From: Symbiodinium natans
Lineage: Eukaryota > Sar > Dinophyceae > Suessiales > Symbiodiniaceae
DNA length: 64,000 nucleotides
Assembly: GCA_905221605.1 (NCBI GenBank)
Contig: CAJNDS010002574.1
Location: 186,001-250,000, forward strand
Direction: 5' to 3'
Below the pieces are notes generated by a model. That model saw only the letters and a program-made list of their open reading frames with translations. It did not search any database and was not told the origin of the DNA. The position numbers and the translations under genes were made by a program. Below are positions 44,693-54,329 of the stretch, one piece after another (the stretch's first letter is position 1; every line of letters starts with the position of its first letter).

Positions 44693-47600
44693 CTGAGGGC
44701 CAAGACAAAAAGAATATAACCCTACCCCTAGACCTGCCCTCAACCTATTCTGCCGCGCAGCCTTAAACCTCTGAACCCCTAGACCTCTACACCCTGGACC
44801 CTAGCACCGATATGCAAAGAACCCCAACCCTGAAAGAATCTTCCCCAGACTCTCTCCTCAGGCACCCTCTTCGGTTGCCGACCTTCACCTGGGAACTTCT
44901 CACCACCCGCTTGCTGTAGGCATCGCTGAAGGCGGCGAAGAGCATGTCGTCGATGGTGATCAAGAAGGCTAATGCCAAGCTGTTCCTCAGCTGTAGGGTT
45001 CAGAGGTTTGGGGTTTCGGCATTCTTGCGATGTGTAGCTCTAAAAAGGTTGGCTCCTCGCACTATCAGTCAGCAAACATACGGCAGCAGCGTTTCTATAA
45101 CAACCCAGGTTCAGTATGAGGTCGGAGATGCTTCTGACGATGAAGAGGTACCGGATCCCCACGAAATAGATCAGTACGAACAAGGCTGTGTTCGCCAAGA
45201 GTATGCCAAAGATGCAACAGGTCATGCCCAAACAGCACCTCGTCCCCGGAAGGGCTTGCAAGACCAGCTTGTCCCCTTCGGCTTTTGAAGCTGAGACGAG
45301 AGCCCCGAAACCAAAGGACAGAATCATGGTCTAGGAACCCGAAACCCTAAACCTGTTCGAAAACGAGCAAAAGGGCTCTGCAAGTCCAGGCGCCATCGTC
45401 GCGAGACTCTTTGTCTCCCTGGATGCAGTCCTCGATGCATGCTGCTCGCGGCAGGGCCGTGAGCACTTCCCACCACAGCATTAGCTGTCGGAACTCAGGG
45501 ATCATGGCCAGTGTCCAAAGCCTGAGGGGTAGTTTGGCATCGTGGGGTTTACGTAGGGTTTTGGGTACGAGTCACAGTAAGGCTTGGGCTTTTGGGTTCA
45601 TCATGCACAGTAAAGGAACCCAGTTGTTCTCAATGGGCCAACCACTCAAGGATTCGTGTTTTGGGCGCGGAGATGACGAGCGCCTGCATTTTTTCGGTAG
45701 CGCAAAGGGTAGTGTCTTGATTTGGGGCAAAGTACCCACAAAAAGTGAGACACTGCGCTGCCAGGGAGCACCACGATCCAGAACAAGAATATCTGGAAGC
45801 GCAGAGACCGGACCCCCAGTCGGCCGTTGTACAGCTGGCTGGCTGAGTAGGTGAACATCGCACCATACTCCTCCACGAGTGATTATGGGGAGCTGGGCTA
45901 TGAACCATGAAGCGTGTGAAACTCTAAATGTTGAATCATGACTAGCACGTGTCCCGGAATTGCGAAACGTTCGGAAATTACTGTCGTCTACGAGCGGGTG
46001 GTTTTCGGGGACAGAAGGCCCCAAGCAAGGTTTCAAGCTTAAGGCTGCCAGATTCCTGGATCTCAAGCCCGAAATCTAATATTCCCTCTTATTTGGGCAC
46101 AAGGCCTTAAGCCCCAAGCAAGGCTTGGCTGATAGGCAGCAGCCTGACAGCCAAGATTTCCCTCTTCTCCTTGCTCCAACATCGCTTCAAACCCAGCCCA
46201 AATTTGGTAAGCAGCTTGCACCTCTCAAAAAATGCCAAAGGCTACCCTCAAAACCTACAGCCTGCAACACATCTCGAACATGGCTGCAATCGCTCAGTTT
46301 CCCTGACTGTTTCTTCTGGCACCCGGCAAGCCGTGAGATCTCCTGAGCTCTCCCTCTTCCCTCCTCTTCCATGTCGCCTTTCTCCTCTTCACCCGGCCCC
46401 CCCCCCCCCCAGGAACCCCCCAACCAATATGGCCACCTAATTGTTGAGAGGGGGCAGGGGCTGTTACACTCATCAGAATACAACATTATCCCACTGCCGT
46501 GGTGCTGAGTCAGAAACTGTGAACTCATCCTCATCCCGTCCCTCAGTACAGATACAGTAGGAACCTTCCAACTAAACCAGATCAAGATGCCCCCGACACT
46601 GCAGTACTCTGCCCGCACATCGCGAGGCGATCAGCAGCCCAGCGCTCAAAGTCGGGCAGCAGCCTGGGGCAAAAGTCTTGCAGGATCATCTCGCACATGT
46701 GCGGCAGTCGCAGCTGTTCCACATTCTTGATGCCCGAGATCTTGAGAAACAGTGGGATAGTGCCGTTGTCGTCCAGCATGCTGCGGATCTGCGAGAGCAA
46801 CTTATTTTTGGGAAAAACATCCGGCCAGGCGCCTCTGTGCAAAATGTTGCCGCACAGGTCTTGATCTAGCAGCATGCAAAGGTCCATGACAGGCGCGACC
46901 TCCCGCTCGTAGAACCACCGCGGAATCGCTGTGTGTTCCTTCAAGCATTCTTGGGGGTCGGTGTTGCACCGACCGAGCTCGTCCACGCTCACAAAGTCCA
47001 TCAAAGCAAGGCTGATAGGAATATTGTCCAACCCTGTGTGGTTGACAGATGTGGTTCCACCCCCGAAAATGCAGCACATCTCCTGGGCATTAAAGTCCTT
47101 GCTGTCATACGCACCTTGAGCGACCCTGCTATACACAAAGCCGACACCGCTGGCAGAACGCGACTGCGCATGGGAATCATCAGGAAAGTACCATCTGCAG
47201 GGCAGCCCATCGCGATCTGTCTTCCCATAGTCTGTGTCCTCGCACTTGGGCAGGCGGCAAGCCGCACCCCCTCTGAACAATAGCTCCGCATCAACCTTTA
47301 CGAGTTTGCCAGTTTCTTTCAGCAATATCATAGCTCGCCCATGTTGACCGATAATGGTGGCTGGGCTCCTCTTGCCCCTGGCGATTTGAACTTCCAGGGC
47401 TGGCTGCGAAGGGAGATGCGTCTCCTTCTCCCAAGTGGAATTTCCAGAATCCAGCATCGTCACAACCTTACGGGCTCTTTGAAAACGAATACACCATCCC
47501 CACATCACTACTCATCAGGAACCTTTTCCAGCGAAGCAGGAGCAAGCAACTGCGTCTACGGCTTCGCCCACAGAGCACTTGACTGTGGGCACGCGCTGGG

Positions 47601-48400
47601 CCATGTCCTGAATCAAGGGGTGCTTAGAGCCCCAAACTTTGATGTGCGCCAAGCCTACGCAACACCGCGTAGGACCGCGCTTGACAGTTGCTGGAGGCTT
47701 GGGCTGCAAGGACCTGGGGTGAAAAAATTTGAAACCCTAAAACCTCAGCTTGCCCGAGATCTAACAGCAACCACGAGGAACTGCACCTGTCCTTCAGCAG
47801 CTGGACCAGCTCCATGTACATCCGCGGCAGCCCGGCCTTGCTTCGGCTCAAGCCCTGCCCGAGCTGCAGGGCTTCAGCGTAGGTCCACTTCCCATCGCCG
47901 TCGATATCCAAGAGATCGAAATTACGAGCCAGCAAAATCTCCTTGGTTTCGTGCTGTGTGCGCGCGCAGGGTTGTGCAACATCGAAATTGCTCTTTCGCC
48001 AAAACAGTCGAGGTGCCTCCCTGACGCAAACCAAAGCCTTGTGAGTCAGCTCCCTGGTGTAAAACATCGAGCTGGCATTGAGATTCTCCGTCGAAACCCA
48101 GGCGCAAAGGCTCGGACCCTCAGAATTCTTGAGGTCGAAGAAGCTGTCGTCCGGCGTCGGCGTATTCTGCGAATCAAGCCTTCAGCTTTCTTGGAAGGGC
48201 CAAGGAGTTAAGCATTTGCAATGTTCGAGGTTCCCCCCGAGTTCTCAAGGACGGGGCCGAGGCGGTCGACACGCAGCGTTAGCATTCAGCTAGACCCAAG
48301 AAGCTGGAAGTGCAGGAACAGGCAGGTACCACTCTGCAGCAGCAAGCTCAGCAAGACCCAGAACCAGGCCCGTGCGCGGATCCCGGGTTGGTTCTTCGCC
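44530..48400 (-). CDS. EF-hand multi-pass membrane protein, multi-exon (locus)
   Basis: A host gene on the minus strand, assembled from at least seven segments whose reading frames join at plausible splice sites. Order from the N-terminus: transmembrane segment (48.4-48.3 kb), EF-hand exon (48.2-47.8), Cys-rich segment (47.4-46.6), then four exons carrying hydrophobic helices (45.87-44.53). The pattern EF-hand, then a Cys-rich region, then a membrane block containing 'NSLALAFLITIDDMLF', matches a large uncharacterised protein family I associate with dinoflagellate proteomes (recollection, not a search). Its function is unknown; calcium sensing coupled to a membrane process is only a guess. 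Introns include GA-AG types with short direct repeats at their ends. No frameshift is needed in the assembled part. Exons at both ends may be missing: neither start nor stop codon is assured. Confidence 0.7.
44887..44985 (-). CDS. EF-hand membrane protein, exon with NSLALAFLITIDD
   Basis: The frame reads NSLALAFLITIDDMLFAAF and then SDAYSKRVVRSSQ. The hydrophobic stretch followed by an acidic IDDMLF is the most family-specific motif of the gene. The upstream border is GAG|GAACAGC at 44985, and the downstream border is near CCCAG|GTGAAGG (44887-44889). Confidence 0.65.
45113..45330 (-). CDS. EF-hand membrane protein, exon with two TM helices
   Basis: Bounded by the acceptor GTTCCTAG at 45331 and by ATACT|GAAC at 45113. 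It begins TMILSFGFGALVSASKAEGD and contains a second helix, TCCIFGILLANTALFVLIYF. It ends SISDLIL, giving SDLIL-NSLALAF across the 127-bp intron. That join works only with a GA donor (or with sliding over the GAAC direct repeat); the first GT downstream gives the wrong phase. Confidence 0.65.
45331..45735 (-). other. Intron of the EF-hand membrane protein gene
   Basis: 404 bp between GTACTT and CCTAG. Contains no recognisable element. The antisense frames here are artefacts. Confidence 0.5.
45736..45870 (-). CDS. EF-hand membrane protein, exon with TM helix
   Basis: 135 nt in phase 0. Acceptor GTGGAG|GAGTAT and donor TTGTGG|GTACTT. It reads EYGAMFTYSASQLYNGRLGV and then a helix FQIFLFWIVVLPGSAVSHFL. 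Joined to the next exon it gives SHFLW-TMILSFGFG without a frame break. Confidence 0.6.
46600..47377 (-). CDS. EF-hand membrane protein, Cys-rich exon
   Basis: A 260-codon open segment. From a probable acceptor GCCAG|GGGCAAG it reads KRSPATIIGQHGRAM, then CRLPKCEDTDYG, LPCRWYFPDDSHAQSR, MCCIFGGGTTSVNHTG, DLCMLLDQDLCGNILHRG and MCEMILQDFCPRLLPDFERW. Cysteines are numerous and paired, suggesting an extracytoplasmic or lumenal domain. DLCMLLDQDLCGNIL is another family-like motif. Joined to the EF-hand exon in phase 2 (LLKD-R-GKRS). The downstream border toward 46.6 kb is unclear; 45.87-46.6 kb is taken as intron and has a 15-16 C tract at about 46397. Confidence 0.6.
47787..48179 (-). CDS. EF-hand membrane protein, EF-hand exon
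   Basis: 393 nt, open throughout. It reads DSFFDLKNSEGPSLCAWVS, then NASSMFYTRELTHKALVC, PCARTQHETKEILLARNF and the EF-hand loop DIDGDGKWTYAE. Loop positions 1, 3, 5, 7 and 12 are D, D, D, K and E, a nearly canonical calcium loop. It ends at MYMELVQLLKD with donor GACAG|GTGCAG (47787). The acceptor is CTGAAG|GCTTG at 48180; a phase-2 join to the upstream exon gives HFQLLG-LDSQNTPTP. Confidence 0.65.
48296..48399 (-). CDS. EF-hand membrane protein, N-terminal TM exon
   Basis: The frame reads NQPGIRARAWFWVLLSLLLQ then SGTCLFLHFQLLG: a basic flank followed by one hydrophobic helix, consistent with an N-terminal signal anchor. Donor CTTGG|GTCTAG at 48296 fits the phase of the EF-hand exon across a 116-bp intron. 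The upstream border and the start codon are not identified. Confidence 0.5.
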
Positions 48401-48560
48401 TTATGTTGGGTATCGCTTAGGCCTAGGCCGTTTTGGGTGTATCATGATGAATGAACCCTCGATAAAGTTGTACCCTGTACCCTTCACAACCGGAAATTGC
48501 ACTTAAGGAAGGTGGTCGGCCCTGAAACCACTACAGAACGCATTTCGACTCTAGGGCACC

Positions 48561-48665
48561 AGGGGCACAATGACAGCGGCATCGAAAACCGACTCTGCTA
48601 GGACCAGCTCGTTGCATAGATCTGCTGATGCGTCCCACTCTGCGTCGCTCGCACACCTTGCGCCC
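48561..48665 (-). CDS. Possible additional exon of the same gene
   Basis: The frame reads GARCASDAEWDASADLCNEL and then VLAESVFDAAVIV. 'ARC-SD-EW-aS-dLCnELvlaE' is typical of the same family in my recollection, but I would expect it at a different position in the protein. It could belong to a neighbouring family member or to a rearranged copy. Possible donors are ATT|GTGCCC or CTG|GTGCCC. Confidence 0.4.
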
Positions 48666-48892
48666 GGAGATCCCATGTGGAGATTGTTTTTTCTTGGGGG
48701 GATCAGGTTCCTTATACAAAGGGCACACAAACGGGCCAGCACAAATCCTACCATGTAGAAGGCTTGGTGCTGGCTGCTGCTCCCCAGCTCAGAGTCACAG
48801 GAAGTGGACATGTGGCAGAATGGTTGGAGTCTTGGGTTTGCTTGGATTCGGGCTCAGAAGCCCTAAAGGAATTACAGGTTTGGGCTTCAAGG

Positions 48893-49215
48893 TTTAACTA
48901 GGGTTTAGGGTTTAGGGTTTAAGGTTAATTAAGGGTTGAGGATTAGGGTTTAGGGCTCAGGGTTTAAGGGTTAAGTTGTAGGGTTTAGAGTTTCATCAGT
49001 AGGCACATGATCGGTCTCGGGGTTAGGGTTAGTCTGTGCACAGCTTCTGGTCTCGAGCAAACCCAACTTGGCGTGAGCGGAACTTTCAGCAGCCAACGCC
49101 GCACTAGAGCCGAAGGAGTGGCATGAGGGATCCGGGTTCAGGGTTTTGGGCTTAGGGCTTAGGGCTTATGGCTTAGGGCTTAGCGCTTAGGGCTTCGGGC
49201 TTCGGGCTTGGGGCT
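48893..49215 (+). repeat. Telomere-like TTTAGGG block with degenerate flank
   Basis: GGGTTTAGGGTTTAGGGTTT at 48899-48925, then decayed units to 49000. A second stretch of TTAGGGC variants lies at 49140-49215. G-rich strand on plus. Isolated units continue to about 49500. Confidence 0.8.
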
Positions 49216-49685
49216 GAAGGAACCCTACTAAAAACACCCGAAACGTGTGCTCTAGGACTCTAGGCCACTATTGTTTAAGTCCAGGGTCGAGGGCTTAGGC
49301 TTTAGGCTTTGATGTTTGTGGTTTGAAGGACGCTCCCGATTGCAATCCCGCGCATATATTCAACTCGGGCTCCGTATTGACAGAGTTTAGGGTCCAGGCA
49401 GTTCAGGGTGTGGGGGTTTAAAGCTTGGGGTTTCATTGCGGCTCAGAGCTCGAGAGCTCTCAGAGTTTAGAGGTTAGGGTTTGGGGGATTTGGGCTGGCG
49501 ATACGCAGCCCTCAGACTGCTAGAGGTTGGGGGCTGAAGGCTTCTAGGCCTAAGCCTTTGGAAGTAGGACCAACCCAGCCGCCCTATAACCATGATACCG
49601 CTGTGAAGATCACCGTTCGCGCAAGCGCATTCCACTGCTGACACAAAACATTACTCTGACTCTGACGGGCAGGCTCTTCGGCAAA
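49216..49685. other. No gene
   Basis: Scattered degenerate TTTAGGG-like words only. Confidence 0.5.
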
Positions 49686-50300
49686 GTGGGTAGGGCGCCG
49701 CTCAAGGTAATCCATTATGCCAGATCGAACGTAGTAAGCCACAAATTGGACAAGCCGATGCGAGCAGCTCTCGAGGCTCTCAGAGAATCATCTCCAATTG
49801 CAAGCCGTCGACTGTTCCGAGGACACCGACAACGAAACGGTTCACCATCATCTACACGGATGCGTACTTTAAGAAAGGAGCAAGCATTTTTTGCCCGAAG
49901 GACGAAGACTTGCATATCTCCAACAACCGAACCTTGTACCAGTCCGAGAATGCATGGGCGGCCGTAGCCTTTTTGCATGGAGGCCCAAAGAGAGCTGCGT
50001 ACTTTCAAGGAAGACGACCAACACTCGGATCAAGCCTTCATCTACCTGCTGGAGGCATGTCGCAGTAATGGCACCGCTCATATTCCTCCCATGGCTCGGA
50101 GACTTCCATGTCCAATGTTGTGACAATGAGGCGGCGCGACATGCCTTGAAATGATCAAAGGAGTCTGCAAACATCAGCCTGTCAATGCGCTCATCTGCGC
50201 ACATTGGACTTGGCACAACAGACGTGCGTTGAAGCACAGATTGGAGAGTGCCTACCAACGTTTTCCCCCCAATAGGACCTTCCGCCTAGGTGAGAGGTCG
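49686..50300 (+). pseudogene. RNase H-like end of a dinoflagellate retroelement polyprotein
   Basis: With two or more frame changes the plus strand reads GKVGRAPLKVIHYARSN, then IYTDAYFKKGASIFCPKDED, then SENAWAAVAFLHGG and DFHVQCCDNEAARHALIKGV, then VNALICAHWTW. 'vG-a-lkp-' followed by 'iyTDa-f--g' and 'DNeaa--al-kG' is the RT-to-RNase H junction and RNase H-like domain of a reverse-transcriptase polyprotein common in dinoflagellates (recollection). Catalytic D residues of the first and third motifs are still present. Frame breaks at about 49.85, 50.04 and 50.15 kb show it is dead. Confidence 0.5.
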
Positions 50301-50369
50301 GGGGATGACCCACGTAGACCTCCGGTGGTCACCTGCGACGGGCAAGAGTGCTCCCACCTACGACGGGAC

Positions 50370-50895
50370 ATGCCGAGCGCACTCATGTGGCTTTGATGAA
50401 TCACCGTGTGAACAGTTATGTTGCCGTCGAAGTACAGCGTGATCTTTTGGCACCGGAGAGGAAGCAGGCATCAATATTGAAGTGGAACGACTGTTGTTGT
50501 GAAACACACTTGTGTGTGCAGTGACAATTCCAATCACACGAAGTTCTCAACATGCATGCGGATGACATGCCTGTTTAAAGATGTATTACGCATGCCATGT
50601 TGGCTCAGACCCGGTCTAAGTAAGTGGAGAGAGAATTTCTTTCCCACCTTGCCCAACCCATTTGTTCTTTTGCTTCTAGATTTCCTGAACGTCTTCGGCA
50701 ACAACATCGGGACATACCGATCGCACTCATGAGACTGTGATGAATCACCGTGTGGACAGAGCCGGTTCGTTACGAACCTCATTTATGTTGCCGTCGAAGT
50801 ACAGGGTGAGTTTTTTGCACCGGTAAGGAAGCAGGTAAGACAACAAGTGCGAGTGCTTCACATCAATATTGAAGTGGAACGACTGCGTCATGGGG
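50370..50895. repeat. Partial direct duplication
   Basis: CGCACTCATGTGGCTTTGATGAATCACCGTGTG (50379-50411) recurs with few changes at 50724-50756. TTATGTTGCCGTCGAAGTACAG (50416) recurs at 50783, and ATCAATATTGAAGTGGAACGACTG (50470) recurs at 50862. The second copy carries two extra insertions of about 25 and 24 bp. Confidence 0.8.
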
Positions 50896-51480
50896 TTTAG
50901 GGTTTAAGGTGTAGGATTTGTCGCGATCGCTGGAGATAAGGACTCCTGGTGTGCGATGTTCTGGTTGGGGCGGCTGTCTCTTGGAAGTCTTCATATGAAA
51001 TCCCAAGACGCCGTTGAGGATTTCGAAGCCTGAGAAGCTGCTCGTAGCTCCTGTCTCTTCTTCCATGCTTCCGTAATCATCAACATATTGCAGCACGGGG
51101 CACAAAAGGAAGGTGCCTGCCAGGGAGACTAGGACGTCTCCAAATCTGCTGTATCCCCACACTGGCCATAGAACCGAAGTTGAAGATCTGGACGTTGTGG
51201 CTCCACAAGGTTGATCCGTCCGGCGTGAAGAGAATGACATATGCCTGTTTTGGGTCATCCAATGGTAGTTGTCGGCACGCGCCATCATGGTCATGTCCCC
51301 AGATCAATAGTATGATGTCGCTGCCGAGCTCTTCTTGAAAGGCAAGGCCGAGAGCTATGAAGTGGTCTGGCGAACGGTGATATGCTTGGTCATGCAGAAC
51401 GCGATTGGTCTGCGGTTGAAAGAGGAAAAAGAAGCTCGAGAGGCTGCAGATATGAGCGACAGGTGGTCTCCACGTCGTGT
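50870..51480 (-). pseudogene. Reverse transcriptase fragment of the same polyprotein family
   Basis: Minus-strand blocks, in order across frames: WGHDHDGACRQLPLDDP, then QAYVILFTPDGSTLWSHN, then the catalytic box LQYVDDYGSMEEE (51.09 kb), then LNGVLGFHMKTSKRQPP and HRTPGVLISSD. D in DHDGA and DD in YVDDY are the three catalytic Asp of reverse transcriptases. The spacing and 'K-SK-qPP' tail fit the same family as the RNase H piece at 49.7 kb. Frameshifts at about 51.17 and 51.30 kb. It lies in opposite orientation to the RNase H piece. Confidence 0.6.
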
Positions 51481-51799
51481 TTTCTCCGAGGATCCACGAA
51501 ACCTGCGAGCGGCCTCCGCAAGCCACCTTCAGGCGTAAAGAGACTGATGCGGACGGAACGCAACAGTGCGTACTGGACCACCAACTCGGGATGGCCATTG
51601 CCGGAACAGCTTCCATTGCTGGGCTTTGCATGGCAACAAACGGCAGTACTCCGACTGGCATCAGCTTGCCAATCTTGCAATTCCCGCTTCGACTTGAGGA
51701 ATTGTGCCAGAGAGAGATGTTCGACGGGCCACCGCCGGCGATTTCCAAGTTCGGAAGTTGCAGTCTTTGGCCGCGTCTGACCGACTTACCAGAACTTTT

Positions 51800-52640
51800 T
51801 ACGAGAATGGGCCCCTCCCCCTTCCTTTCCCGGGCCGTCTGGACCGCTTCCGGGAAGAAACTGCTTCCGGCTCGTCGACCCGGAGCCACCGGAGGAAGTG
51901 TTTGAGCTCCCGCTGCACCGGAGTGCCCGCGAAGTTGTTCATGATGGCGGAGAACTGGTGTGACGGAAGTCGCCGAGCAGCAAGGAACTTGACTTTGCGG
52001 TTCATGGAGAGCAATAGTTCCGGATGGTGCTCCCCACCCAGTGGTCGGCCGTCTCCGCCTGCATTCCAAAGTGCACGGAGGAGTGGGTCTTCGTGATGAT
52101 CTTCACCTTGCACCCTTCTTCCCGGAGGCCAGGTGGGTCTTTCCGGTGCCCGCGTAGCCGGTCAGCAGCAGGCTTCCGCCATCGAGGCAGTGAAGCACAG
52201 GGTCCTCCGCGACCTTCCAGGTGTCAATGTTGCACATCCACTTCGTCTCGATCCACAGTCCGCGAGGCCCTGGAACTTTTTGGGCAGGTCCTGGAAGACG
52301 ACGTCCCTTTTGACGGCCTTCAGGTTCCTCGACGGCACGGTTGCGAGTGCATCCCGGATTCTGGAGACGGCGACGCACTCCGAGGCCATCACGAAGTCGT
52401 GCACAGCCCAGTGTGTATCCCACCCGCGGCGTCCAGGAACAGCTCCCGGTGCTGGCACCCGAACCCGTCGAAGTGGTGGTTGCTGGTGCGCAGTGTAGAT
52501 GTTCGTTGCGTGCCACAGCCCGATAAGGGCATTCACCAACAGCTTCGCGTTGTGCTCCTCTCCCTCCGGCCAAGCGCCTCCATTTTCTGCAGGGCCTGAG
52601 CCGCGGACTCCTGGTCCACGTGCGCATGTCAGTGACACTG
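51800..52640 (-). pseudogene. P-loop helicase-like fragment with DNA-polymerase-B-like stretch
   Basis: Minus strand, in order across frames. AKLLVNALIGLWHATN (52.54 kb) resembles the family-B DNA polymerase motif K-x3-N-S/A-x-Y/I-G. It is followed by HDFVMASECVAVSRIRDAL and LKAVKRDVVFQDLPKKF, where a 'tDs'-type motif would be expected but reads KRD. Then a Walker A motif, GGSLLLTGYAGTGKTHLA (52.13-52.18 kb), then VKIITKTHSSVHFG with ETADHWVG, then FLAARRLPSHQFSAIMNNFA with GTPV. The last block looks like a decayed Walker B/motif III ('sGDf-Qf-pi-n-f-Gtpv') of SF1 helicases. At least three frameshifts. Helicase assignment is good; the polymerase reading is tentative. Confidence 0.5.
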
Positions 52641-53264
52641 CGCACACCGTGTCAACATGCAGGGGCTCAAACATGCTTGCTCAGCGGAAAGTCGCAGATC
52701 GCCCTGCCGTCAGACCTCGGCAGGAGTTTGTTTGCGGGTCGTGACGCCCAAAAAAGTTGTTCTACCCTTCGTGACCCCGTGACTTCCCTGACTGTCGTGA
52801 TTCCTGTGATGCCGTGATCGTGACACGGTTTCCCCCCGTGACCCTGTCCCGCCCCGAAAGCTCGTGAAATGCCCAAACCTTGGCACCCTCAGAGACCCAA
52901 CAAATGTGAGACCCTGGTGCCCCTCAAGCCCGTGCGAAGACCAGTGCAATGTGAAACTCTCGAAAGGCCCGTGAAATGTGAAATGCTGGTGCCCCCGAAG
53001 GCCCGTGAAATGTGAAATCTCGGTCTCCTCACAGCCCCGTGAAATGTGAAACCCTGGCGCCGGCCTACATGCTGGAAAAGGGCCTTGCGACATAGAGCGA
53101 CTTCGCAGCCTCAACGCCACGGCGCAGGATTGCGTTCTATTGCCCGTCAGTCAATTGAACTACGTTCCAGAGTGGAGCTCGATTCGTCGAGTGTTGCTGC
53201 TCCAGCAGACAGCTGGAACCTACAGGCGCCATGGCACGCGTTGCAGCGGCATTGCAAGAAGACG
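52641..53264. repeat. CCCGTGAAATGTGAAA degenerate repeats, then unassigned
   Basis: At 52860-53055 about six imperfect units of CCCGTGAAATGTGAAA(C/T) repeat every 33-38 bp. From 53060 to the LTR edge nothing is recognised. Confidence 0.6.
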
Positions 53265-54075
53265 TGAAAAGTCGAAGGTCCCTCTGGTACCTTTTCCCTT
53301 GAAAGCACGAACCCAAACCTATCTCAACCAAGTGCGGACACACTCCTTTTCACTCGCAGGCCTTGAGCCAAAAGTCACGAAGTGCGCAAACTAAACGAAT
53401 TCACATGTGAGCTTAAACTCAGCTTCAGAACAAAGTTCCTACACACTGCATACTCACTCAAAGTAGCGTGTTGGACAAAAACATACACTCGCATGATTTC
53501 CTAGGGAAATCATCGAGCCAAAACATCGAGGATGGGATCACAACGATTCCCAATCACTCCGAAGCAAACAAGACTATACAAGCTGATCCAAAATATGACA
53601 AAACCATCAATGATCAGCTACGATCTTCCACCCCCCGCATTTTGCTGAGGGTTCATGCCAAAGATCCAAAGTCCAAGCACAGCTCGGCACTTCAACACTA
53701 AGGGGATGCCCTGGCCACATTCCCTTGGTGCGTACTCGCCACCAAAGCGAAACAAACAACACACCAGTCGATCTCTGACATCAAACTTAAAACTCATGCA
53801 AGATCCCACCATAAGGTAGGTTGTCCTGAGTCCAACTGGCACCCAAGAGTTCGTTGTCCAAACTCGTGACAAACTAATTCAACTTGCATCATCCTGTACT
53901 AGACAGGGTTGTCTTGGAAGGTCTCCAAGAGTTCGTGGTGACAAACACGTTAAAATGAATTAATGCAAGTCTCAGGCTCACCAGTCTCAGTACACGACCT
54001 CGACGTAGTCATAGCCTTCAATCTCGCAAACTCCAGGAAAACAAGCTCACCAGCTAGCCTCCGCTGGCAGAGCTC
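53265..54075 (-). repeat. LTR-like repeat of copia element 1 (3' side)
   Basis: Aligns base by base with 58366-59186 over about 800 bp with scattered small indels (shared GAAGGTCCCTCTGGTACC, TTCCACCCCCCGCATTTTGC, GGGGATGCCCTGGCCACATT). Both copies start abruptly at CG|TGAAAA, giving the TG terminus expected of an LTR. It lies just downstream of the element's coding part. The inner border is not sharply visible and the partner 5' LTR is not in view. Confidence 0.6.
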
Positions 54076-54329
54076 CAACGAAAACACGGCCCTCCTTCAG
54101 CATCGCCTCGATTTTCATCCAGGGTGCTTCTAGCCAAAACTCGTTCGTCACGTAGAAAGCGTAGCGCGGGCTTTCCACTATCTGAAAAACCAAACTCACA
54201 TGCACTGACTCAGGCTTCTCGGAAACCAATGGAAAAACGCGGGCGGGCCATGGCGGCTCGGATGCCACGGCGTCCCTAAAACGGCTGCGGGGCCTCTTCT
54301 TCACCCCTTGAGGTCAGCAAGCACCTCAA

